A stretch of DNA of 64,000 nt, from NCBI RefSeq assembly GCF_900107275.1, contig NZ_FNPI01000007.1:62001-126000 (forward strand), in the 5' to 3' direction. Of the stretch, positions 55,736 through 64,000 are shown piece by piece; the stretch's first letter is position 1, and every line of letters begins with the position of its first letter. The translations under genes were made by a program, and so were the position numbers. The stretch is from Evansella caseinilytica. Lineage in GTDB: Bacteria > Bacillota > Bacilli > Bacillales > Salisediminibacteriaceae. Under the pieces are notes generated by a model that saw nothing but the letters and a program-made list of their open reading frames with translations, was not told where the DNA came from and did no database searches.

Positions 55736-55762
55736 AGCAACAAACGAACTGAAGAACAGACG

Positions 55763-55807
55763 AAAAACCTTCCGCAAGCTTGACGATCAACCTTGCGGAA
55801 GGTTTTT
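55763..55807. terminator. Bidirectional terminator at the end of nupQ
   Basis: AAAACCTTCCGCAAG pairs perfectly with CTTGCGGAAGGTTTT, 13-base loop, A- and T-runs on both sides; serves nupQ on the minus strand. Confidence 0.9.
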
Positions 55808-55848
55808 AAAATTTCTATCTTCCAGGCATCCAACTTGAACAAACGCTT

Positions 55849-56814
55849 TTAGCGGCTGCCTTTTTCATACGCTTTCCCGAGAGCTTTAGGGCCTTCCGCC
55901 TTGCCGACGAATCCAGCTAACGCCAAAATCGTCAAAACGTACGGCGCAATCAGTAAATACACTTGCGGGACATTTGCCAGCGCCGGAATTTGCTGCGCGG
56001 TGATACTGAGAGATTGGGCAAGCCCGAAAAACAGCGCCGCTCCCAAGACACCGAAAGGATTCCATTTTCCGAAGACGAGCGCCGCCAATGCCATGAACCC
56101 CTGTCCGGCAATGGTTCCGCCGCCGAAGTTTCCGGAGGTGGTAATCGCGTAGACTGCGCCGCCCATTCCTCCGAAGGCGCCGCTTAACATCACGGCAATA
56201 TATTTCATTCGATTAACTTTAATCCCCATCGTATCCGCCGCTGTCGGGTGCTCCCCGACCGATCTTAGCCGCAACCCGAACGGCGTTTTAAACACAACGT
56301 ACCAGACAATAACGACAAATACCAGCGCAATAATCGAGGTCGCGTAAATCCGGCTGAAAAACCACCCGCCGATGACCGGAATATCCGCCAACAGCGGAAT
56401 ATTTGTTCGGTAAATTGGAAACTGGATGTAATCTGTTTGTCCTTTCCCGAAAAATTCCCTCACAAGGAAAACTGATAAGCCGACAGCCAAAAAGTTCAAC
56501 GCGACACCGCTGACGATCTGATCCGCCCTTAATGTAATCGAGGCAACGGCATGGAACAGGGAAAATACCGCACCGATCAGCATGGCAACGACGAGCGCCA
56601 GCCACGGGGAAGCCGCACCGAGCCCGAAACTTTCAAATATTAACGTAAAAACGATACCGCTGAACGCTCCCATTACCATCAATCCTTCGAGACCGATGTT
56701 GACGACACCGGCCCGTTCACTGAGCAATCCGCCCAACGCCGTGAAGATTAAAGGAGTTGCAGCAAAAATCGCTGCCGGGATAATTAAATTTAAAGATGAA
56801 ATAAACGCATCCAT
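55849..56814 (-). CDS. nupQ: Nucleoside ABC transporter permease
   Basis: A 321-residue BPD_transp_2 permease with eight to ten helices and family blocks ERAGVVNIGLEGLMVMGAF, GEHPTAADTMGIKVNRMKY and SGAFGGMGGAVYAI. It starts one base after the nupP stop. Pairs with NupP to form the membrane channel of the NupNOPQ importer. Confidence 0.93.
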   Translation of the reverse strand: MDAFISSLNLIIPAAIFAATPLIFTALGGLLSERAGVVNIGLEGLMVMGAFSGIVFTLIFESFGLGAASPWLALVVAMLIGAVFSLFHAVASITLRADQIVSGVALNFLAVGLSVFLVREFFGKGQTDYIQFPIYRTNIPLLADIPVIGGWFFSRIYATSIIALVFVVIVWYVVFKTPFGLRLRSVGEHPTAADTMGIKVNRMKYIAVMLSGAFGGMGGAVYAITTSGNFGGGTIAGQGFMALAALVFGKWNPFGVLGAALFFGLAQSLSITAQQIPALANVPQVYLLIAPYVLTILALAGFVGKAEGPKALGKAYEKGSR

Positions 56815-56815
56815 T

Positions 56816-57874
56816 TTATTTACCCTCCTTTTTACTTTGGCGCCGGTTCAGATACCAGCGGATGAAATAACTGGAAGCAACGAAGAAAATAATCAGGGCG
56901 ATAACAATTTCCACGAGCTCCGGTGCTACACCGGCAGTTGCCTGCATATTGGAGGAACCGATTTTTAACCCGCCGAATAAAAATGCTGCCAGGAAGATTC
57001 CGATTGATGTGCTTCCTCCCAAAAGAGCAACAGCAATACCGTCAAATCCTAAGTTCGTAAACCCTTGGAGGATTTGAACATAATTGTATGTTCCAAGTCC
57101 TTCCATCGCTCCGCCAAGCCCGGCAAATGCCCCGGAAATCATCATTGACATCACGATATTTGTTTTTACATTCATTCCTGCATAGGAGGAAGCATGCTGG
57201 TTATAGCCTGCAGAACGCAGCTCGTACCCTTTTGTCGTTTTCCACAGGAAAAACCACATCACGAAGCATGCTGCAATCGCCAAGAAAAATCCCCAGTGCA
57301 GCCGGGAAAAATCCGTCATTCCTCGTAAAAATTCCGAAGACAGGGACGCCGTTTCCGAAACATAATCAGAACGCTGACCCGACGCCAGCATATACGTCCG
57401 GATGATATAGTTGCTGACATGTAAAGCCACGTAGTTCATCATGATAGTGACGATGACTTCATGAACATGCAGCCGCGCCTTTAAAATTCCGGGAATAAAT
57501 CCCCAGACAGCGCCGGCGACAGCGCCGACCAACAGTGCCAGCGGAAGATGGAGGATCATCGGCAGATCAAACATGCTGCCGACGGCCACCGATGCCAGCC
57601 AGCCGACAATCAGCTGTCCTTCTACCCCGATATTCAACAGTCCCGTCCTAAAGGCAAAAGCAACAGCTATTCCGGAAAAAATAAGCGGAGTCATCATGCG
57701 CAATGTTTCACCGAAATAATAAATCTCGCCGAAAACCCCTTGAAGAAGGGCAACATAACCGGTAACCGGATTGTTCCCGCTCAAAAGCATAATAATTGCC
57801 CCGGCAAGGAATCCGAAAGAAATGGAAATCATTGGTACTATCAGGTTGGATAATGCTTCTTTTACTCGCTTCAT
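56816..57874 (-). CDS. nupP: Nucleoside ABC transporter permease
   Basis: A 352-residue BPD_transp_2 permease (GLLNIGVEGQLIVGWLASV, ELRSAGYNQHASSYAGMNV, SGAFAGLGGAMEGLG). Its ATG overlaps the nupO stop by four bases. Same importer. Confidence 0.93.
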   Translation of the reverse strand: MKRVKEALSNLIVPMISISFGFLAGAIIMLLSGNNPVTGYVALLQGVFGEIYYFGETLRMMTPLIFSGIAVAFAFRTGLLNIGVEGQLIVGWLASVAVGSMFDLPMILHLPLALLVGAVAGAVWGFIPGILKARLHVHEVIVTIMMNYVALHVSNYIIRTYMLASGQRSDYVSETASLSSEFLRGMTDFSRLHWGFFLAIAACFVMWFFLWKTTKGYELRSAGYNQHASSYAGMNVKTNIVMSMMISGAFAGLGGAMEGLGTYNYVQILQGFTNLGFDGIAVALLGGSTSIGIFLAAFLFGGLKIGSSNMQATAGVAPELVEIVIALIIFFVASSYFIRWYLNRRQSKKEGK

Positions 57875-59403
57875 GAACCGGATTCACCTGCCTTTTCAAG
57901 CTTTCCGCCAGCCATTAGCAATCCCAGCTCCTGCTCGGACGTCGTTTTCGGATCGACAATGGCAACAATTTTTCCTTCATAGACAACAGCAATCCGGTCG
58001 CTCACGTTGCGAACCTCGTCAAGTTCAAGTGAGACAAGCAACACCGCTCTTCCTTTATCCCGTTCTTCCACAAGCTTGCGGTGAATAAATTCAATTGCCC
58101 CCACATCCAGCCCACGGGTCGGCTGTGCGGCAATCAGCAAATTCGGTGAACGATCCACCTCGCGAGCAATGATCGCCTTCTGCTGGTTCCCTCCGGAAAG
58201 GGCTCTTGCCAGCGTCTTTTCGCTCGGCGTTCGGACATCATACTCTTCGATCAGCTTCCGGGCCTTCTCATACATTGTCGGATAATATAAAACACCGTTT
58301 TTGGAATACGGCTTCCGGTAATACGTTTGCAATAAAATATTTTCGCCAACGGTAAAATCAAGAACGAGACCGTATTTGTGACGATCTTCCGGAATATGTC
58401 CCACTCCTGCTTCCGTCACCTTTCTCGGGGGCAGATTCGTCAGTTGTTTTCCGCTGACGGAAATCGTCCCGCTTTCCGCTTTACGGAGCCCGGTAATTGC
58501 TTCGATCAGCTCCGTTTGTCCGTTGCCGTCCACGCCGGCGATACCGACGATCTCCCCTGCTTTGACTTCCAAGTTTAATTGGTTAACAGCATCGACGCCG
58601 CGGGTGTCCTTCACAACTAAGTCCTTTATATTTAAAACAACATCCGTCGGATCGGCCTCCGCTTTTTCCACTTTAAAGCTGATCTCTCTGCCGACCATCA
58701 TCGATGCCAATTCATTTTCATTTGTCTTCGCCACTTCCACCGTCCCGATGCCTCTTCCGCGCCGGATGACCGTGCACCGGTCACAAGCGGCCATGATTTC
58801 TTTCAATTTATGCGTGATCAAAATAATCGACTTACCTTCTTTGATAAGCTTTTTCATAATATCGATCAGCTCTTTGATTTCCTGCGGTGTTAACACGGCC
58901 GTCGGTTCATCAAAGATAAGAATTTCCGCCCCGCGATACAACGTTTTTAAAATTTCGACACGCTGCTGCATTCCGACTGAGATTTCTTCCACTTTTGCCT
59001 TCGGATCAACTCGCAGCCCGTATTGTTCCGAAATTCTGGCAACTTCCTTTTCCGCTTTTTTCAAATCGATCGTTCCGTATCTCGATGGTTCCAGACCTAA
59101 AATGATATTTTCCGTAACGGTAAATTTGTCAATCAGCATAAAGTGCTGGTGGACCATTCCGATTCCCAAATCATTAGCAACGTTCGGGTCGGTTATCTCC
59201 ACTTTTTTTCCGCGCACTTTAATTTCTCCCTTTTCCGGCTGATACAAGCCGAACAGGACATTCATCAGCGTCGATTTTCCTGCTCCGTTCTCTCCTAAGA
59301 GAGCGTGAATTTCTCCTTGCTTCACCTGAAGCGTAATATTATCATTCGCTACGATCCCGGGGAACTCTTTTCTGATGTCATTCATTTCAATTACATATTC
59401 CAA
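57871..59403 (-). CDS. nupO: Nucleoside ABC transporter, double ATPase subunit
   Basis: A 510-residue protein with two fused ATPase domains. The first has Walker A LLGENGAGKSTLMN near residue 36 and Walker B LIFDEPTAVL; the second has the degenerate GVDGNGQTELIE P-loop and signature ALSGGNQQKA, with AAQPTRGLD in place of a Walker B glutamate, as in other sugar/nucleoside transporters. TTG start with AGGAG upstream. Confidence 0.94.
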   Translation of the reverse strand: MEYVIEMNDIRKEFPGIVANDNITLQVKQGEIHALLGENGAGKSTLMNVLFGLYQPEKGEIKVRGKKVEITDPNVANDLGIGMVHQHFMLIDKFTVTENIILGLEPSRYGTIDLKKAEKEVARISEQYGLRVDPKAKVEEISVGMQQRVEILKTLYRGAEILIFDEPTAVLTPQEIKELIDIMKKLIKEGKSIILITHKLKEIMAACDRCTVIRRGRGIGTVEVAKTNENELASMMVGREISFKVEKAEADPTDVVLNIKDLVVKDTRGVDAVNQLNLEVKAGEIVGIAGVDGNGQTELIEAITGLRKAESGTISVSGKQLTNLPPRKVTEAGVGHIPEDRHKYGLVLDFTVGENILLQTYYRKPYSKNGVLYYPTMYEKARKLIEEYDVRTPSEKTLARALSGGNQQKAIIAREVDRSPNLLIAAQPTRGLDVGAIEFIHRKLVEERDKGRAVLLVSLELDEVRNVSDRIAVVYEGKIVAIVDPKTTSEQELGLLMAGGKLEKAGESGS

Positions 59404-59540
59404 TAGAAAACACTCCTAACGCACTCCACTCAACAGAGGCCGTTTTAAAAGGGGGATATAAAATAATAAGAGCGTGTTCAAAAAACAACGGTCCGCGTTG
59501 ACGCGCACCCTAAACAAGCAACCTTGCCCGGTTACTGTTT

Positions 59541-59579
59541 AAAGGGTGTCTCAATAAGATGAAAAGCTGAGACACCCTT
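59541..59579. repeat. R2 3'-end hairpin, solitary
   Basis: AAGGGTGTCTCAATAAG...GCTGAGACACCCTT, the terminal hairpin of R2 without the body. Just upstream (59475) stands an R1-like start GTGTTCAAAAAACAACGGTCC. Confidence 0.6.
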
Positions 59580-59606
59580 CCGTCACCCTGTTATTCCAAT
59601 AGGATT

Positions 59607-59803
59607 TTTCGAAAAGGCAATGGTTCCGCTCGATGCGCCCAATTCTGCTTAAGTACCACTCACGTCCTGTGAGTAACGGCGGAATGCCGTCATCCTGACT
59701 ACGAGAACAACACTCACAGCTGGTCTGAAAAAGAATGCATCGGCTCCACTCATTACGCCGTGTTTGTTCAAAAAGCTAAAAAGCGACCTTTTTGAACAAA
59801 CAC
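59607..59803. repeat. R1 dispersed repeat between nupO and nupN
   Basis: Begins TTTCGAAAAGGCAATGG and ends with the palindrome TTGTTCAAAAAG/CTTTTTGAACAA at 59761-59803. The internal hairpin is ACTCAC/GTGAGT (59658-59674), where the 44698 copy has GCCCA/TGGGC, so two base pairs differ by paired changes. Confidence 0.85.
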
Positions 59804-59814
59804 GTTAAAACAAA

Positions 59815-60954
59815 TCATTCATTTGGTAGAGATTGAAGAAACTCGTCGTACTCGTCATCTGTTTGCGGAACGGTAATTTCGCCGTCAAGGATGCGCTGCT
59901 TCCATTCTTCCACCGCGTTCAGGCTCTCTTCCGTCACGTTATCGACAGTCGGCGCAATTCCTACTCCTTCGTCATCGAGTCCGAATTCTAAAATTTCTCC
60001 GCCGGGATAATCGCCGTTCATTGTGCGTTCTGCAACTTGATAAACTGCTTTATCGACGCGTTTTACCATCGAAGTAAGCGTTACGTTGCCGCCGGACCAT
60101 TCACCTTCTTCATGCTGGTCTTTATCCACGCCGATGACCCATACGGTTTCCCCGCTGTTAGCCAGGTTTTTCGCTGTCGTGAAGACGCCGTTTCCTGTGC
60201 CGCCGGCAGCATGGTAAATAATGTCGGCTCCGTTTGCATACATCGTATCAGCAATGCTTTGTCCGACGGATGCATCATTAAATGTTTCCGCGTATTGCAC
60301 AACAACTTCCGCTGTTGGATTTACTGCTTTTACTCCTGCTTTAAAGCCGTTTTCAAACTTTTTGATCAGCGGGCTGTTGACACCGCCGACAAATCCGATC
60401 TGATCCGTTTCCGTCTGCAGACCGGCGACAACGCCGACAAGGAAGGAGCCTTGATGCTCGGCGAATGTAATGTTTGCAATGTTTGGATATGTATTGCCGT
60501 CTTCATCGGCGACAACAGTATCGACGATTGCAAATTGGGCATCAGGATTTTGCTCTGCCACCGTACGGACATCATCTTCCATTAAAAAGCCGATGGCATA
60601 AGATAACGATACACCTTCACGCGCAAGACGATTTAAGTTCGGTGCATAATCGGACGGATCGCTTGATTGAATGTAATTAACATCAATATCAAAGTCGCCG
60701 CCGAACTCTCCCAAGCCTTCCCAGGCAGACTGGTTGAATGATTTGTCATCCACGCCGCCGGTGTCCGTAACCATGCTCACGGTAAAATCACTGTCACCGC
60801 CTTGAGCTGTGTCATCACCAGTTTCTTCACCTGTTTCATCTCCGCCGTTGCCTGCCGGCGTTTCATCGGCATCGTCGTCGGCTTGTCCACATGCAGCAAG
60901 GATCGTTCCCGCCGCGAGAAAACTCGAAAGCATCATGATTAGTTTCTTCTTCAT
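59815..60954 (-). CDS. nupN: Nucleoside-binding BMP-family lipoprotein
   Basis: A 379-residue substrate-binding lipoprotein of the Bmp/Med family. Lipobox ILAACGQ near residue 20, a D/G/T-rich linker, then the periplasmic-binding fold with TDTGGVDDKSFNQSAWEGL and GFVGGVNSPLIKKFENGF. AAGGGGG precedes the ATG at 60954. First gene of nupNOPQ; a 411-base gap full of repeats separates it from nupO, whereas the order matches B. subtilis. Confidence 0.93.
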   Translation of the reverse strand: MKKKLIMMLSSFLAAGTILAACGQADDDADETPAGNGGDETGEETGDDTAQGGDSDFTVSMVTDTGGVDDKSFNQSAWEGLGEFGGDFDIDVNYIQSSDPSDYAPNLNRLAREGVSLSYAIGFLMEDDVRTVAEQNPDAQFAIVDTVVADEDGNTYPNIANITFAEHQGSFLVGVVAGLQTETDQIGFVGGVNSPLIKKFENGFKAGVKAVNPTAEVVVQYAETFNDASVGQSIADTMYANGADIIYHAAGGTGNGVFTTAKNLANSGETVWVIGVDKDQHEEGEWSGGNVTLTSMVKRVDKAVYQVAERTMNGDYPGGEILEFGLDDEGVGIAPTVDNVTEESLNAVEEWKQRILDGEITVPQTDDEYDEFLQSLPNE

Positions 60955-61441
60955 CTTTTTCTTGTCCCCCTTCATTCTGTTTGTGCCATTCGCTGCCTGC
61001 ACCCTAAATTACTAGCCAGCCAACTCAATAAATATTATGACACAGTTTGACAAAAAATATCATCAACAAACGATCTGGTGGAGGCGCGTAAACGCTAACT
61101 TGTACGATGTCTGACAACTAAACTTAGCGTACTTCCCCCTTGAGAAAGCGTTTCTTGAATCGACTTAAATATATCATTATTTTTTCTTCTAATAAATAGT
61201 TTTTTTGTTATACCAACCATTTTCTTTGTTATTTTTTTTTACGGCAGTATTTCTGGAAATAACTTTACATAAAAATCTATTTTTCCACGCCACATTTCTT
61301 ACTTTTTTCCACAAAATTTGACATTATTAAATTATGATGACATTTTATTCTTTGAAGCATTTCAGATAATAGTATGATAAAATAAAAATGATTCGGCACA
61401 TAACAGAACCTTATTTTTACAAGGTGTAAGGGGGCTTTTGC
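60955..61441. other. AT-rich divergent intergenic region
   Basis: Holds the promoters of nupN (minus) and the receiver gene (plus). TATGAT followed by AAAAT near 61375-61385 is a possible -10 for the plus-strand gene; no clear -35 or operator was identified. No gene. Confidence 0.4.
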
Positions 61442-61846
61442 GTGAAGGAGCTGTCGGTACTCGTTTGTGATGATTCTGCAACCATTCGTCAACAAATGAT
61501 AAAGACATTAAAATCAGTAGGCATAGCGACATTTTACGAGGCAGCTGACGGAGAAGAAGCGGTGCAGATCTGTTACGATAAAAAACCCAATCTCGTATTT
61601 ATGGATATTATTATGCCAAAAAAAGACGGGATTGCCGCTTTGAAAGAGATCACGCAAAACTATCCATCTATCAAAGTGATCATCGCGTCCTCTACAACCG
61701 GACATGCCCATTTAAAAAAAGCGTTGCTTTTGGGAGCATACGCAGTTGTCCAAAAGCCGGTCGATGAAAAAACGGCGCGCGACATCCTCAAAAAATATAG
61801 GGATGAAAGATCAGATTCTCCGCCGGCAGATCCAAAGAATACATAA
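61442..61846 (+). CDS. Stand-alone CheY-like response regulator receiver
   Basis: A 134-residue receiver domain: acidic pair in VLVCDDSAT (near residue 10), phospho-acceptor in FMDIIMPKKDG (near 55), conserved K in VQKPVD, and a short basic/acidic tail. No output domain. GTG start after AAGGGGG. No kinase is adjacent, so the partner is unknown; CheX at 37158 could be a phosphatase. Confidence 0.88.
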   Translation: MKELSVLVCDDSATIRQQMIKTLKSVGIATFYEAADGEEAVQICYDKKPNLVFMDIIMPKKDGIAALKEITQNYPSIKVIIASSTTGHAHLKKALLLGAYAVVQKPVDEKTARDILKKYRDERSDSPPADPKNT

Positions 61847-62961
61847 GCTTATCCGCAATACATACGAGGAGACGGGGTGCTTTCGAAGATGACGGAGCCG
61901 CGAAAAAAACATCGCTTACCTTCTGAGGCATCCGCTGCGCTTTGTATGTGGGATTTCGAAGGTATTAAAAAAAGTTTCCAAATATCATACCAGTGTGCTT
62001 TCAAGCAGCCTTAACTGTTTGCTCTAACACATAGCAGTATCAGCAAGCGTTGCCCATGCCGCGGGAAATATGTTGAAAGCAGACGGTCGAAACTTTTTTG
62101 AAACCGCCCTTTCTGTCATACAGGTGGATAGACGGCGAAACATATTCGGCACATGAAACACGCTTTCGCCTGTTGAGAGAGCTTGCCCCGATTTGTTTTT
62201 TTCATTGACGAATTCGGAATTGTTCGATTTCTCCCATGTTTTGGTGTGCAAATAGTGACATCCGCTTCGTTTAATGTCGCACGATGGATTCAATGCTGAT
62301 CTATTAAATCCCCCCTTCTCGCTTAGGCAGAAGCCGCTGGATAAAGGGGCACCTTGCACTAATAGGTCGAATTTGTGCCAATTCCAATGATGCTCGAAAT
62401 CGTTGCTCCTCCTGCATGTACACTGTGTTCCATACCTGTACAGCGGAGTAAGAGCGCTCGTGCTTCTGTGCATTAAACCGATGAATGATTATGTGAATAT
62501 GCCTACAAGATATATGACAGATCTGAGCAATTTCCGTACGTTCATTTTAGAGCAGAAGCCTGAATGACCAGAGAGCAAATAGTCTTTACCGGTCATGTCC
62601 CTTTCCGGGCATCATCGTTTATCGAATTTTGTCTTTGGGGGATCGTTGCAAGCGTATGCAAAACTTATAGTGTCCGCCACTGTCAAGATGCTAACTGTGC
62701 GTTTCATTTTCTAGGTCGATAATCCAAAGTCGGCTGCCTGAGAAATAGCTTTTCATGTTTGTTCAAAAAGGAGGACAAAGCATTGTCATGAAGGTCGAGT
62801 CGAGGCGCGACGGGCTCGAGCGAGCAACAGAAACTAGTAATTGATACGTAAAAAAAGGGAATATTCTCACGTGAATGAAGTTTGGAAAAACGGAATGTCT
62901 TTCAGGCATGTTTAGATTTCTGTGATTGAAGTACTATTATTAGAGAAAGAGAGAGAAAAAA
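61847..62961. other. 1.1-kb interval without recognised gene
   Basis: Several short open frames on both strands (for example 62024-62473 minus) lack ribosome-binding sites and family character. A half R1 motif TGTTTGTTCAAAAAGGAGGA stands at 62756. The region looks like decayed sequence. A purine-rich GAGAAAGAGAGAG tract precedes the next gene. Confidence 0.45.
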
Positions 62962-64000
62962 ATGGGCCTAGCTATTACAATTTTCATGTATGTTATCTTT
63001 TTTATTTTTCAGACTTTGTACATTTTTGTTCCATTGTTAAGTGTAAAAGGAAATCGGTATAAACAGAAACTGGGGTTTGAGCAGGGAATGACAATATTAA
63101 TACCAGCTTATAATGAAGAGAATATCATTAAAAATTGTATTCAATCCATCCTCCACATTGATTACCGAAAGTACGAAGCCTTTATTATTAATGACGGATC
63201 ATCTGATAATACGATGGAATTGCTTAAATCATTGTTAAAATTAGAAAAGGTGAATAAGAAAAAGGCAAATAAACTGGCTCATAAACAGATTACAGCAGTC
63301 TATCAATCTGCTCGCTTTCCCCAAATATTTGTTATTGATAAGGCAAACGGGGGAAAGGCAGACTCTTTAAATGCCGGGATAGAATACGCCGAATATGAAA
63401 ATATCGTCACTCTTGATGCAGATAGTTCATTAGACGTAAATTCTTTACAAGTAATTAATTCCGCTTTCCGCGATGAGAATGCAATTGCAGGAGGAGGGAT
63501 GGTTCATATTGGTCAGGCCTTCCATGGGGACTACACAAATCCGAAACCAAAATTGTCTATCCGTAATTTAATGAAATTTCAGTTCATACAATATTTAGCT
63601 AACTTTTATTTATATAAAATTACCCAGGCAAAATTTAACGCACTTGCGATCATATCAGGGGCCTTTGGGATCTTTAAGAAAAGTGCTTTATTTGAAGTCG
63701 GAGGATACCGGATAACCGTCGGCGAAGATATGGACATTACCATGAGAATTCAAAAGCTGATTAAGACGAAATATCCTGAGAAGAAAATACTTTTTATTCC
63801 TGAAGCTGTGTGTTTTACAGAAGGACCTGAATCTTTCCGTGATTTGTTTAAGCAGCGTATCAGATGGCAAAAAGCGTTTATTGACTGCATTATCATTTAT
63901 GGACCTTCACTATTTACTAAATTCGGGATCGGGATGTCGTTATTCCTAATTGTTGATGCCTTGATTTTGGGGACGCTGACCGCTTTTCCAACACTAATCA
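62962..64000 (+). CDS. Processive family 2 glycosyltransferase (5' part, cut by window end)
   Basis: About 346 codons, open to the window edge. N-terminal transmembrane helix (residues 2-25), then a GT2 catalytic domain with IPAYNEENII, INDGSSDNT, TLDADSS (DxD), GEDMDITMRI and the processive QRIRWQKA motif, followed by the first of the C-terminal helices. This is the NodC/HasA/PgaC/BcsA group that makes beta-linked polysaccharide; substrate not determinable. The purine-rich tract gives a weak ribosome-binding site. Markedly more AT-rich than the rest of the window. Confidence 0.88.
   Translation, partial: MGLAITIFMYVIFFIFQTLYIFVPLLSVKGNRYKQKLGFEQGMTILIPAYNEENIIKNCIQSILHIDYRKYEAFIINDGSSDNTMELLKSLLKLEKVNKKKANKLAHKQITAVYQSARFPQIFVIDKANGGKADSLNAGIEYAEYENIVTLDADSSLDVNSLQVINSAFRDENAIAGGGMVHIGQAFHGDYTNPKPKLSIRNLMKFQFIQYLANFYLYKITQAKFNALAIISGAFGIFKKSALFEVGGYRITVGEDMDITMRIQKLIKTKYPEKKILFIPEAVCFTEGPESFRDLFKQRIRWQKAFIDCIIIYGPSLFTKFGIGMSLFLIVDALILGTLTAFPTLI

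Noticed and set aside
55264-55842. Minus-strand frame of 192 codons
   Set aside because: It runs through a terminator, the short tandem repeats and the antisense of the TcaA-like gene.
62024-62473. Minus-strand frame of 149 codons
   Set aside because: Cys/His/Ser-rich composition, no ribosome-binding site, no recognisable domain; treated as part of a gene-free interval.

Overview
This window is chromosomal DNA from a spore-forming member of the Bacillaceae. Evidence for this is a SpoVR homologue, a YjcZ-type small sporulation protein, a Spo0E-like phosphatase, strong Bacillus-type ribosome-binding sites, frequent GTG and TTG starts, a T-box leader, a GlpP-type glycerol regulator and gene sets close to those of Bacillus subtilis (ppaC, khtTU, nupNOPQ, ilv-leu). 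The genus cannot be fixed from the sequence alone. No rRNA, tRNA, CRISPR array, complete insertion sequence or prophage is visible.

Layout. 1-5 kb: end of a hemolysin III-type membrane protein, a PgeF-family purine nucleosidase/laccase-domain protein, Mn-dependent pyrophosphatase and spoVR. 5-17 kb: a complete branched-chain amino acid operon ilvE-ilvD-[T-box]-ilvB-ilvH-ilvC-leuA-leuB-leuC-leuD, with a sigma-A promoter, two CodY-like boxes and a cre-like site upstream and a strong terminator after leuD. 17-20 kb: two small membrane/sporulation proteins and prfC. 20-24.4 kb: a 1392-residue LPXTG-anchored purple-acid-phosphatase-like surface protein. 24.8-33 kb: a YibE/F protein, a KhtT/KhtU-type K+/H+ antiporter, a CydDC-like ABC pair behind a strong Fur box with a DUF454 gene, and a Spo0E-like protein. 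33.6-38.4 kb: glpD and glpP, a FixH-like protein, CheX and a DUF2225 protein. 38.8-53.3 kb (minus strand): a Tad (Flp-type) pilus locus running tadZ-tadA-tadB-tadC-flp pilin-TadE-large TadG-like protein-DUF4352 lipoproteins-TadE-prepilin peptidase-FHA protein-PP2C phosphatase-zinc-ribbon membrane protein. 54-61 kb: a TcaA/YvbJ-like zinc-ribbon protein and the nucleoside ABC importer nupNOPQ. 61.4-64 kb: a CheY-like receiver, about 1.1 kb with no recognised gene, and the start of a processive family 2 glycosyltransferase cut by the window edge.

The feature that annotation by gene families does not explain is a set of dispersed, modular, palindromic intergenic repeats. One type (R1) has ends related to TTGTTCAAAAAG and a body with small hairpins, two of whose stem positions change in a paired way between copies. 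A second type (R2) has ends related to GGGGCTGTGTCAAAAG, like a miniature inverted-repeat element. The two types share internal modules and one copy is a hybrid of both. They sit inside the ilv leader, between ilvH and ilvC, between nupO and nupN, and inside one copy of a tandem duplication in the Tad locus. A related sequence is built into the T-box leader. The Tad locus carries the duplication, which left a 3' fragment of the TadG-like gene and two diverged lipoprotein paralogues.

How the genes work together: IlvE, IlvD, IlvBH, IlvC and LeuABCD make valine, isoleucine and leucine from keto acids, although the threonine deaminase IlvA is not in the window. TadZABC, the Flp pilin, TadE-like pseudopilins and the A24 peptidase build a surface pilus, and the FHA and PP2C proteins suggest phospho-threonine signalling on it. 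NupN-Q import nucleosides. GlpP controls glpD through a leader terminator.
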